64,000 nucleotides of DNA. Origin: Gardnerella vaginalis ATCC 14018 = JCM 11026. Lineage in GTDB: Bacteria; Actinomycetota; Actinomycetes; Actinomycetales; Bifidobacteriaceae. Below the pieces are notes generated by a model. That model saw only the letters and a program-made list of their open reading frames with translations, was not told the origin of the DNA and did not search any database. Shown one piece after another: positions 52,435 to 60,726 of this stretch (positions within the stretch are counted from its first letter, which is position 1; each line of letters starts with the position of its first letter). The translations under genes and the position numbers were made by a program. The DNA is taken from assembly GCF_001042655.1 (NCBI RefSeq), contig NZ_AP012332.1:1178001-1242000 (forward strand). The letters run 5' to 3'.

Positions 52435-53856
52435 ATGACTGAGGTTTCATCTAAAAAACCATCTATGTTGGATAAGGGTGGACGATCAATCGTAGCGCTT
52501 ATGGTAGCGCTGCTTGTGGCGATTTTCGCATTCCAGCTTAACGCATCTATGCTTTCTCCAGCTCTAGCAACAATGACTCGAGAGCTTAAAACAACGGATT
52601 CTCAAATCGCCTTAACTCAAACAGTATTCTTTACTGCAGCAGCATTATTCTCGCTGTTCTTGCCGCGTTTAGCTGATCTTGTTGGACGAAAAAAGGTTCT
52701 TACTGGAATTTTAATCTCCACTATTTTGGGTTGTGCAGTTAGCGCTATTGCGCCAAATGTAACAGTTCTTATGATTGGACGAATTCTTCAAGGAGCAAGC
52801 GGACCTGTTGTACCAATGTGCTTGATTATGCTTCGCGTGCGCGTTAGCGAAGAAAAACGCTACGCAAAGCTAATGGCAATTCTGACTTCTGTGAACGGCG
52901 GTATTGCAGGCGTTGATGCGCTTCTTGGCGGCTGGCTTGCAGGAAACTTTGGCTTTAGATCCGTATTCTGGACTATGGCAGCCATTGGTATAATCGCTGT
53001 TCTTTTGGTTGCTTTCTATGCTGAAGAATCCCATGCTCAAGATACGCCAAAGATGGATTGGGTTGGAGTTGTAACCCTTGGTATAGCATTCCTAGCAGCA
53101 TATCTTGCTATCAACGAGATTGGTAAACTTGCTGGCGCGAATTTGAGTCTTGTAGCAGGTCTTGTGGTTCTTGCAGTAGTATTCTTTGTAGTGTTCTGGA
53201 ACGTAGAGGGCAAAAACTCTGCTCCTCTTGTTTCTACAAAATATATGAGTCAGCGTCGCACTTGGGGCTTGCTTTCTTGCACACTTCTTACTATGACTGG
53301 CGTATTTGCAATTATGAACGGCGTTGTTCCACAGCTAGCTCAAGATGCTAAGGCTGGCGCTGGAATGGGTGCGGACATCGTAAGCTTTGCAACTCTTACA
53401 CCTTACGCAATCATCGGCTTCGTGTTTGGACCTGTTGCGGGTATGCTTGCTGCAAAGTTCGGGTATCGTCTTGTGCTGCGTGCTGGAATTCTTGTGAGCG
53501 TTCTTGGCGTGGTGTTTGGAATTTATGTTGCAGCCTCGCCTTCTGTTTGGTCGCTTGTAGTGCTTTCTTTGTGGCTTGGTATCAGCTATGCTGGCGTTGC
53601 AAACATTATGCTTAACGGTCTTGGAATTGTGCTTTCGCCAAAGGATAATCCTGGATATTTGCCTGGAATGAATGCTGGTGCGTTTAATCTTGGTGCAGGC
53701 TTGAGCTTTGCGATTCTTTACGCTGTTATGACTAATTTTGTACAATCTGCTGGAGCATCAGCTGGATATATTGCTTCGATGGTTGCTGGAATCGTGCTAC
53801 TTGCTTTGGCGTTTGCATGCTCGTTCTTGATTCCTAAGCCAGAAGATTGCGAGTGA
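52435..53856 (+). CDS. Major facilitator superfamily transporter, probably nucleoside-related
   Basis: 473 residues with 12-14 membrane helices. Motif A appears as PRLADLVGRKKVLTG after helix 2, and NGGIAGVDALLGGWLAGNFG resembles the antiporter motif C. LARDAK-type charged loops separate the halves. The overall look is DHA2-like. Its place between a nucleoside hydrolase and a PfkB kinase suggests nucleoside uptake, but drug-efflux members look similar and the substrate is not proven. The ATG follows AGAGG. A terminator follows. Confidence 0.85.
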   Translation: MTEVSSKKPSMLDKGGRSIVALMVALLVAIFAFQLNASMLSPALATMTRELKTTDSQIALTQTVFFTAAALFSLFLPRLADLVGRKKVLTGILISTILGCAVSAIAPNVTVLMIGRILQGASGPVVPMCLIMLRVRVSEEKRYAKLMAILTSVNGGIAGVDALLGGWLAGNFGFRSVFWTMAAIGIIAVLLVAFYAEESHAQDTPKMDWVGVVTLGIAFLAAYLAINEIGKLAGANLSLVAGLVVLAVVFFVVFWNVEGKNSAPLVSTKYMSQRRTWGLLSCTLLTMTGVFAIMNGVVPQLAQDAKAGAGMGADIVSFATLTPYAIIGFVFGPVAGMLAAKFGYRLVLRAGILVSVLGVVFGIYVAASPSVWSLVVLSLWLGISYAGVANIMLNGLGIVLSPKDNPGYLPGMNAGAFNLGAGLSFAILYAVMTNFVQSAGASAGYIASMVAGIVLLALAFACSFLIPKPEDCE

Positions 53857-53897
53857 TTCACTAATCTAATTCATTCGTTTTCATTCTTTTAATAATT

Positions 53898-53952
53898 GCC
53901 TGAGAATGTTGCAGAAATCATATTTTGCGCACCATTCTCAGGCTAATTTTTT
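53898..53952 (+). terminator. Terminator of the nucleoside hydrolase-MFS operon
   Basis: GCCTGAGAATG at 53898-53908 pairs with CATTCTCAGGC at 53933-53943 and is followed by TAATTTTTTG. It stands between convergent genes and could also end the kinase transcript. Confidence 0.8.
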
Positions 53953-53981
53953 GCTCAACACCAAAGATAGAGATTTGGTAT

Positions 53982-55130
53982 TTACACGCGCTCGTGAATG
54001 TTTTCCATTCTCTCCATTACAAGCTCTGGAGTCATCGACTCGTGCACAGCTTCTACCGATTCCGTGTTAAGAGCTGCGGCGGCTACAGCGAATCGCCCTG
54101 TCTTCGTGTTATCAAAATGATTATACCTAGCATAGATCAACGCCGCTGTAGCAGCATCGCTTGAACCATTGTCGTTGCCAACCGCGCGCACGCCTTCTCC
54201 ACCGTTTCCGTGCGCAACAATCATTCTTTGTACACGTTTTAGCGGTACGGGATAGAACGCTACTCCCTCGTCCGCTACGCCATACGCTACTCCCTCGCGC
54301 CCCGAGTTAACAAACACATGCCCAACTCCGCGTTTTAGCAATACTTTAGCGCATCTTACTGCAGATTTTTCGTCTACCGCACAAATGCCTGTTAACGCCT
54401 GCGATTCGGCTGTGTCTAATATGAGTGTGTCTATGCAGTGTAGTCTGGAAAGTATTCGTGGAGCTTTTGCATCGGTTATTGCGCGCACCATTATTGGTCT
54501 GTGATAGTTGTCGCACACCCATTCGAAGGATTTTTGTGAAATGTTGGTATCTAGTGCAACTATGTCTGCGTTTTCTATTATCGATATTCTTTCGCGCAAG
54601 AAGTCTGGTGTCATGTAATCGTAGATGCTCATGTCGTCTAGTGCTAAAAGCCTTTGCCCCGATGCGTCTCCTACATACATGTATGATGCTGTCATTGCAT
54701 CTGGTAGCTGCTTTGAGTATCCTATTTCTAATCCGTTTACAGACGCGTCGACTTTGAATAATTCTCCGTTGTGGTCGCCGCCGTACACGGATACTAGGCT
54801 TACTCGTGTGTTCATTCTTTCTAGTGCCACGGCTATGTTTCGTCCGACTCCGCCTAGCGCGTATCGTACTTTTGCAGCGTTTGAAGTGTAGTCCATTAGG
54901 TCTCCGCACGCGATTCCCAGCACGTCCATGCTTATTCCGCCTATTACTGTTACGTAGCTAGGTGGTGTGACTATGTATCCTTTTCCTCTAAGGTATCCTT
55001 TGCGAATAAGATTGGAAATGTGTGCAGCTACGCCTGATCTTGTTATTCCTGCTAGGTCTGCAAGTTCTTGCTGACTAATCATAGGGTTCTGTTGAATCCA
55101 CGATAGAATTTGTTGTTCGCGCTCAGTCAT
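53982..55130 (-). CDS. Winged-helix PfkB-family kinase (pseudouridine-kinase-like)
   Basis: 382 residues: an N-terminal winged helix (EREQQILSWIQQNP, ISQQELADLAGITRSGVAAHI) joined to a PfkB sugar/nucleoside kinase that starts YVTVIGGISMDVLG and has YALGGVGRNIAVALERM (PfkB motif 1). This fusion is typical of pseudouridine kinase/regulator-type proteins found with nucleoside genes. The motif 2 anion hole normally reads GAGD; here it is NGSSDAATAAL, keeping the catalytic Asp but losing Ala-Gly. The protein may be a weaker kinase or a ligand-sensing regulator. It converges on the hydrolase-MFS operon and might control the palindrome at 51.3 kb; that is inference. Confidence 0.85.
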   Translation of the reverse strand: MTEREQQILSWIQQNPMISQQELADLAGITRSGVAAHISNLIRKGYLRGKGYIVTPPSYVTVIGGISMDVLGIACGDLMDYTSNAAKVRYALGGVGRNIAVALERMNTRVSLVSVYGGDHNGELFKVDASVNGLEIGYSKQLPDAMTASYMYVGDASGQRLLALDDMSIYDYMTPDFLRERISIIENADIVALDTNISQKSFEWVCDNYHRPIMVRAITDAKAPRILSRLHCIDTLILDTAESQALTGICAVDEKSAVRCAKVLLKRGVGHVFVNSGREGVAYGVADEGVAFYPVPLKRVQRMIVAHGNGGEGVRAVGNDNGSSDAATAALIYARYNHFDNTKTGRFAVAAAALNTESVEAVHESMTPELVMERMENIHERV

Positions 55131-55384
55131 CTTTGCCTCATCTCTCGCGATTTTACCTTTCTATATATCTAGGATATTCAAAAATTGTTTTTTTCGCACG
55201 TTTATTGTGAAAATATATATTATTTTTTATTATATTATTTTTTATTTGGCGTTTATTTTTTTATTTGGCGTCTGGGTGCTTAATCGTTATCAGCCGCTTT
55301 TAATAGTGCTTTTAGCCTATTAAAAGCGATTTTTGTACAAAACTACTTGGGCAATTTGTGTTTCATGAATCTGATTTCATTAAT
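55131..55384. other. AT-rich spacer between recG and the PfkB-like kinase
   Basis: 254 nt of strongly AT-rich DNA with direct repeats of TTATTTGGCG (twice, about 55242 and 55262) and ATTATTTTTTATTA-type runs. It probably holds the kinase promoter. The unit AATAGTGCTTTTAGCCTATTAAAAGCGATT near 55302-55331 can pair weakly (CTTTTA with TAAAAG) as a recG terminator. No gene. Confidence 0.4.
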
Positions 55385-57802
55385 CTAATTGCTTAGTATT
55401 GCTGTGCTGCTACCTTGTGTAAAGTCTAAAACTGCTCCGGCGGTTTGTGGATGTTCTAGTAAGGTCGGGTCGTGTTCTAGTAGCGTGTTTGCGTCCTCTC
55501 TTGCTTCTGCAATGATTTTTGCGTCTTTTACTACTCTTAATAGTTTTAGACTGGATTTTCCACCTGACTGACTGTCTCCTAGAACGTCTCCAACGTTTCT
55601 TAATTCTAGGTCTTTTTGGGCTATTATGGCGCCGTCTAACGAGTTTTCTACTACTTGTAAACGTTCAGCTGCTAACTGATTGTTTGGTGCGTTTGACACT
55701 AGGAAAGCCCAGGATTGTGTGCCTGAACGTCCCACTCGTCCTCTGAGCTGGTGTAGTTGTGCTAGTCCGAAGCGGTCTGCGTCGAAAATCACTATACAAC
55801 TGGCTTTTGCTACGTCTACTCCGACTTCTATAACCGTTGTGGAAACTAGGATTTGTACTTGTCCACTGTCGAATTTGTGCATTATTTCGCGTTTTTCTTC
55901 GTCGCTTGTACGACCTGTTAGTTGTGCGAATTCTACGCCTTTGAATTGTGGTAGGTTTTGTAAGCGTTTTGATATTTGTAAAACTGTGTGGACTTCTCGC
56001 TGAGCAATTTGTGTATTTTGGGTATTTTGTGAATTTAGAGTGTATGAGTCTTGGTTTTCTTGGTAGATCGCATCAGCATTATTGTAAGTATTGTAAGTAT
56101 TATCGTTGTTTTCTTCACTGTCTTCACTGTCTATTCGAGCACATACAACATATGCTCGCTCTCCTGCATCGATTCTGGAGCGAATGTGGTAGAACATGGA
56201 TGCCATCTTATGCGAGTCTTCTTCGTTTATTACAAAAGTGCGGATTGGTTTGCGTCCGCCTGGAAGCTCTGTTAAATAGGATGCGTCTAGGTCTCCAAAC
56301 CATGTCATTGCTGCGGATCGCGGTATTGGTGTGGCTGTCATGACTAACAAGTGTGGAACCGCGTTTCCGCTTATCTTGCGTAATAGTGTGTCTCGTTGTT
56401 CTACGCCAAATCTGTGCTGTTCGTCGATTATCACCAGCGCTAGGTTTGTTGGTTTAAAGCTTGCGGAGAAAGCTGCGTGTGTTGCCACAATAATCGCTGG
56501 CTCTCCACTTGCTACTTTTGCTAGTGCACTTCGTCTGCTGGCTAGCTTCATTCCGCCTGTTATGAGCGTTATTTCAACGTTTATCCCTGCACGCTCAATC
56601 ATCTGTTGTAGGTTTGTGGCATGCTGTGATGCTAATACTTGTGTTGGGGCTATTAGTACCGCTTGGTGTCCTGATCCTACGGCTTGTAGCATTGCGCTCA
56701 TTGCTACTATTGTTTTTCCAGAGCCGACTTCTCCTTGCAAAAGACGACGCATTGGTTTTAATGGGGACTCCTCGGTTGCTTGAGATTCGCCTTGCATATC
56801 TGCTGTTATTTCGCTAATAACGTTTTTTTGTCCTTCTGTTAGCTCGAATGGTAGGCTTTCTTCAAAGTGTTTTCTTAGCTCGCTGTTTTCGCACGTGTAT
56901 GCCTTATTTTCCCCTGATTTTTTGCGTGATTGCAAAACTGCTATTTGTGATATGAATGCTTCTTCGTAGCGCATTGTGTGTATTGCGTTTTCAAAGTCGT
57001 TTTTGTTTTGTGGATTGTGGATTGATTCGAATGCTGCCGCGCGGTGCATTAGGTTTCTACTGTTTGTGACGAATTGTGGCAGAACGTCTGGCAAAACATC
57101 TGAAAGAACATTTGTATCAGGAACATTTGTATCAGCAACACCTGTAGTATCAACATTAAAATCGCTAGAATCGCAAGTCTTAAAAAGTCGCAATAATCCT
57201 AAAATCGTCTCGTGAATATGTTCACTAGATATTCTAGAATTTGCGTGGTAAATCGGTTGTGGCGCGCAAAGTTTTTCAATCCCATCTTCTACACTTTGCA
57301 CAGAAAAATCATCGCTGTTTTGCACGCGCACATCAGTATTATAAGCAGAATCATCGCTTTCAGCACTCTTTGCTCGAACAGTTAGAATCTGCGGATGTGT
57401 AAACTGTAGTCTCCCATTGAACTCGCCGCTTGTGCCTCCTACAACAACGGTTTGTCCTACTGCAATTCTGCCACTAACCCATTGCACGTATTGTCTGTTC
57501 TTTGAAAAATACACAATCTGTGCTTGTGCCGCATCTTGCGCTACGTTTACTTCTAGCCGATATCCTCGTCGCGCTGCCATTTGCACTATGTTTATAGATT
57601 GTATTGTCGCTGAGAACGCCACTTCTTGACCTGGCAAAATTTGGCTTAAATGCGCGCGTTTTAACGGATTTGTGACTCTAAACGGGTAGTATGTTAGCGC
57701 GTCTTTTACTGTGATTACACCTAGCGATTTTAGAGCAGACGCGCGTCTCTTGTTGCTTACGATTGACGATATTGCTGTGTTTAGTGTTATGCGTGCTGCC
57801 AT
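55385..57802 (-). CDS. recG: ATP-dependent DNA helicase RecG
   Basis: Remodels stalled forks and branched DNA. The 805 residues have a wedge OB fold (PGQEVAFSATIQSINIVQ, later GRLQFTHPQIL), then the helicase: GEVGSGKTIVAMSAMLQAV, APTQVLASQHA, VIIDEQHRFGVEQR, MTATPIPRSAAMTWFGD, TTVIEVGVDVAKASC and QLHQLRGRVGRSG. Insertions include an Asp-rich stretch near residue 225 with VPDTNV repeats and an Asn-rich one near 555. The segment GESQATEESPLKP before motif I carries a copy of the dispersed motif. About 95 nt separate it from rpmB, on the same strand, with a terminator between. Confidence 0.96.
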   Translation of the reverse strand: MAARITLNTAISSIVSNKRRASALKSLGVITVKDALTYYPFRVTNPLKRAHLSQILPGQEVAFSATIQSINIVQMAARRGYRLEVNVAQDAAQAQIVYFSKNRQYVQWVSGRIAVGQTVVVGGTSGEFNGRLQFTHPQILTVRAKSAESDDSAYNTDVRVQNSDDFSVQSVEDGIEKLCAPQPIYHANSRISSEHIHETILGLLRLFKTCDSSDFNVDTTGVADTNVPDTNVLSDVLPDVLPQFVTNSRNLMHRAAAFESIHNPQNKNDFENAIHTMRYEEAFISQIAVLQSRKKSGENKAYTCENSELRKHFEESLPFELTEGQKNVISEITADMQGESQATEESPLKPMRRLLQGEVGSGKTIVAMSAMLQAVGSGHQAVLIAPTQVLASQHATNLQQMIERAGINVEITLITGGMKLASRRSALAKVASGEPAIIVATHAAFSASFKPTNLALVIIDEQHRFGVEQRDTLLRKISGNAVPHLLVMTATPIPRSAAMTWFGDLDASYLTELPGGRKPIRTFVINEEDSHKMASMFYHIRSRIDAGERAYVVCARIDSEDSEENNDNTYNTYNNADAIYQENQDSYTLNSQNTQNTQIAQREVHTVLQISKRLQNLPQFKGVEFAQLTGRTSDEEKREIMHKFDSGQVQILVSTTVIEVGVDVAKASCIVIFDADRFGLAQLHQLRGRVGRSGTQSWAFLVSNAPNNQLAAERLQVVENSLDGAIIAQKDLELRNVGDVLGDSQSGGKSSLKLLRVVKDAKIIAEAREDANTLLEHDPTLLEHPQTAGAVLDFTQGSSTAILSN

Positions 57803-57851
57803 ACTTCGATTATAATCGTTGCGCTACGATTTAAGCGAAAAATAGGGAAAC

Positions 57852-57879
57852 AAAAAAGCCCCGAGCACTGCTCAGGGCC
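57852..57879 (-). terminator. rpmB terminator
   Basis: On the minus strand GGCCCTGAGCA and TGCTCGGGGC form a GC-rich stem followed by TTTTTTG, about 20 nt past the rpmB stop. Confidence 0.9.
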
Positions 57880-57897
57880 TTACATCTAACACGCGAT

Positions 57898-58092
57898 TCA
57901 CGCCTCAACGCGCTGAACCTTGCCTGCCTTAATGCATTTTACGCACACACGAAGGCGAACATTTTCGCCATCAATGGTGGTGCGAACCGGCTGAAGGTTC
58001 GGGCGGAAGGTGCGCTTATTGCGGATGTGCGAATGTGAAACGCTGAAACCGGTTTGCGGTCCCTTGCCACATACTGCGCAACGAGCTGCCAT
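57898..58092 (-). CDS. rpmB: 50S ribosomal protein L28
   Basis: 64 residues from the ATG at 58092, which follows TAGGAG; the frame extends further up but without family sequence. It begins [20 protein letters not shown] and ends [15 protein letters not shown]. The two CxxC pairs show the zinc-binding C+ form. As in many actinobacteria it lies next to recG. Confidence 0.96.
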   Translation of the reverse strand: MAARCAVCGKGPQTGFSVSHSHIRNKRTFRPNLQPVRTTIDGENVRLRVCVKCIKAGKVQRVEA

Positions 58093-58236
58093 AATTGGAC
58101 TCCTATTTTCTTTGACTTGCAAGTCTTGCGTCGCTCACCCACGCAAACCGCCCACGCGACTAACCGACGCTAAATCGCATAAACAAATAAGCATGCTTGA
58201 ACGCACAACTACACAAGTATATCACTACGCCCGACA

Positions 58237-60726
58237 TTAAATCACACAGGGCTTATCATCAATCAAAATCCGCGAATTTTCGCGCAAATCCTCAATATTC
58301 TTGCATCCAAGCAACGCCATAATCACACGAATCTGCGCCTTCCAAGACTCAATTTGCTCAACAAGCGCATCTTCTCCTTCGTTAATAAGCGTGTGCAAAA
58401 ACTCGCCAGCGACTCCAACAGCGCTTGCACCAAGCCGCAATGAGCGCACAACATCAAGCGGCGTACGCACTCCTCCGCTTGCAAACACTTGCATTCGCGC
58501 ACTATTGCAAGAATCCGATGAATCGCGCGGCTCGCACAAAATCTCATCGCATTGCGCTATGTCTAGCAACGATTCGACAGTTGTAAGCCCCCAGGAGTCG
58601 AGGAACTCGTAGTCGCTTTTACGCCCACGCCTTGCGTTTTCAATCGCAACAAAATTCGTGCCTCCGCGTCCGCCAACGTCCACCGCACGCACGCCCACAT
58701 TTTTCAACCGCAGCACATCATGAGCGCTCATTCCGCATCCAGTTTCTTTAACAACAACTGGCACTTTCATTGAATCAAGCGCGCTTACAATTGTCTCAAT
58801 ATTGTTAAGCCACGCACTAAAATCGCGGTCTCCTTCGCTCATCACAAGCTCTTGTGCCGCGTTTAGGTGGATTTGCAACGCGTTTGCTTGCAAAATTTCT
58901 ACAGCTTTAATTGCCTGCTCAGCGCTTGCTCCTGCGCTTACATTCGCCATTACAAATCCTTGCGGATTAAAGCGACGAATCACACTGAATGTTTCTGCAA
59001 GCCGCGGATTTTTAAGCGCTGCGCTTAGCGAGCCAGAAGCCATTGCTAAGCCAGTTTTTGCAGCTACCCTCGCTAGCGACTCGTTTATATTTTCGCCTTT
59101 TTTGCTGCCGCCAGTCATTGCGTTAATATACAGCGGAGTATCCCATTTTGTGCTTTCGTCAAACACGCTCACACTTGTATCTACATCGCTTAATGCCAAT
59201 TGCGGCAGCGCGTTTGGAATAAACCGCACGTGTTCAAAACCAGCGTCCGCGTGCGCATCGTATTGTTCGCACGCGAGTTTTATGTGATCGTCTTTGCGCT
59301 GTTCAATAAGCGAGAGGTCGCCGCTTTCATCAAATTCTGCGACTTTCAGATTAAGCGCCTCAATACCGCTGTTTTGCCATTCTTCTTCAATGCGAGCAAA
59401 CACAGCATCAAAATCTTCCGCGCGCGCAATTGCGATTCCGCAATCTCCTCCGCCTGCTCCACTTGTTTTGGACGGCAATCCTGCACCATTGGCAACTTCT
59501 ATTAGCCGCGTAAGTTTTGGCGTTTCGATTAATGTTCCCGTGATCTCGCCAAGATCTTTTAGCAGCGCACGATTTCGCGCAAATCCGCTTAATAACGCGT
59601 CTATGCGCCCATTTTCTAGCGCATTTGCGATTTTTTGCACGCATTTTTCGCTTTGTACGCAAAAATCTTCGTATGTTTTAGAGTAAGTCTTAGCGCTTGT
59701 TTTAGAGGGATTGTGCGCGGTTAAATCGCCAGCCTTCACTCCAGCTTTTACACTTCCAACAAGTTCTGCGCTGCTGGCAGGATTCCCCGTCCACCCAACT
59801 AAGAGTCGCAAGCCTGCGCCTACTTTTAATCGTTTTACTTCAAATCGCGGCCATTTTTTTATAAGCAGCTTGTGTAGGCTTGAGTCTCCACTTTCAATCA
59901 TTTCTATTTCTGCTTCAAGCCATTCGCGATTGTACGCGCGGTACATTACCCATCCGCCGTATGCGCTTGCTGCCACGTCTCCGCCGCTTCCTGACTTTTT
60001 TACTAGCGACGATGCAATTATGGCTAGCTTGCACAATTCTGGCGTTGTAAGCGTTAATCCGTACCATTTGCACAGCGCTCGCACAGCCGCCACCGTTACG
60101 GCTGCAGATGATCCAAGCCCGTATTTTTTGCCTGTTTTTTTATCGTCTAAATCACTTTCTATTTGTAGATTGTATAGGTTTATGGCTGTATTTCCTTCAT
60201 CTAGTAAAACGTTTTTTACTTCTTTTGTTTCGCGCGCAAAATCGTCTACTATTTGCATTGCGGAAAATACGTATGAATAGATTTTTTTTAATTTTTTTAT
60301 TTGAGAATCTTGGTTTTGTTCATCGCTGGTTGCTGGCGACTTTTCCGCTGGCAAGTCGCAAGCATCCGTTGAGTCTTTTGCGCTCATAGTTATATCTTCT
60401 GCATCTTTTTCGTCTAAAATAAATTCCCTGCCGAAGATTCCACGCTTCCAATAAAGAGGCTTATAGTTTTTAGACTCACTCGTGATTTTTCCGTAAAATG
60501 TTGGTAAATCTAGTTTTTTAAGATTATTTTTTTCGGATTCGTTTTTATTAAAGTCGCAGCTGTTATACGTTTTTCCATGGCTATCGCGTATTAGTAGGTT
60601 GTCATCGTCAACTGTAACTTTTACATAACGATTCACAGCTGCTACGATTGCAGCGCATCCATCTACAACAGCGTATTCGCCTGCTATGTAAAGTTTTCCA
60701 GGCGCTAAAGCTTGCTCATTAGTCAT
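58237..60726 (-). CDS. Phosphomevalonate kinase fused to type 2 isopentenyl-diphosphate isomerase
   Basis: 829 residues in one uninterrupted frame. Residues 1 to ~465 are a GHMP kinase of the phosphomevalonate type: APGKLYIAGEYAVVDG, the phosphate loop GLGSSAAVTVAAV (about 203-215), and PSKTSGAGGGDCGIAIA near 419. Residues ~474-829 are a full FMN-dependent IDI-2: RKDDHIKLA, YINAMTGGSKKGE, MASGSLSAAL, IHLNAAQELVMSEGDR, VVKETGCGMS and VDVGGRGGTNF. Almost no linker lies between. An insertion near residues 115-145 (EKSPATSDEQNQ) carries a copy of the dispersed motif. It overlaps mvaD by 4 nt. Together the halves make mevalonate diphosphate and, after MvaD acts, isomerise IPP to DMAPP. Confidence 0.95.
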   Translation of the reverse strand: MTNEQALAPGKLYIAGEYAVVDGCAAIVAAVNRYVKVTVDDDNLLIRDSHGKTYNSCDFNKNESEKNNLKKLDLPTFYGKITSESKNYKPLYWKRGIFGREFILDEKDAEDITMSAKDSTDACDLPAEKSPATSDEQNQDSQIKKLKKIYSYVFSAMQIVDDFARETKEVKNVLLDEGNTAINLYNLQIESDLDDKKTGKKYGLGSSAAVTVAAVRALCKWYGLTLTTPELCKLAIIASSLVKKSGSGGDVAASAYGGWVMYRAYNREWLEAEIEMIESGDSSLHKLLIKKWPRFEVKRLKVGAGLRLLVGWTGNPASSAELVGSVKAGVKAGDLTAHNPSKTSAKTYSKTYEDFCVQSEKCVQKIANALENGRIDALLSGFARNRALLKDLGEITGTLIETPKLTRLIEVANGAGLPSKTSGAGGGDCGIAIARAEDFDAVFARIEEEWQNSGIEALNLKVAEFDESGDLSLIEQRKDDHIKLACEQYDAHADAGFEHVRFIPNALPQLALSDVDTSVSVFDESTKWDTPLYINAMTGGSKKGENINESLARVAAKTGLAMASGSLSAALKNPRLAETFSVIRRFNPQGFVMANVSAGASAEQAIKAVEILQANALQIHLNAAQELVMSEGDRDFSAWLNNIETIVSALDSMKVPVVVKETGCGMSAHDVLRLKNVGVRAVDVGGRGGTNFVAIENARRGRKSDYEFLDSWGLTTVESLLDIAQCDEILCEPRDSSDSCNSARMQVFASGGVRTPLDVVRSLRLGASAVGVAGEFLHTLINEGEDALVEQIESWKAQIRVIMALLGCKNIEDLRENSRILIDDKPCVI

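Noticed and set aside
58237..60726. Fusion caused by a missed stop codon
   Set aside because: Both domains are complete and in one frame with no frameshift signs; still listed as checkable.
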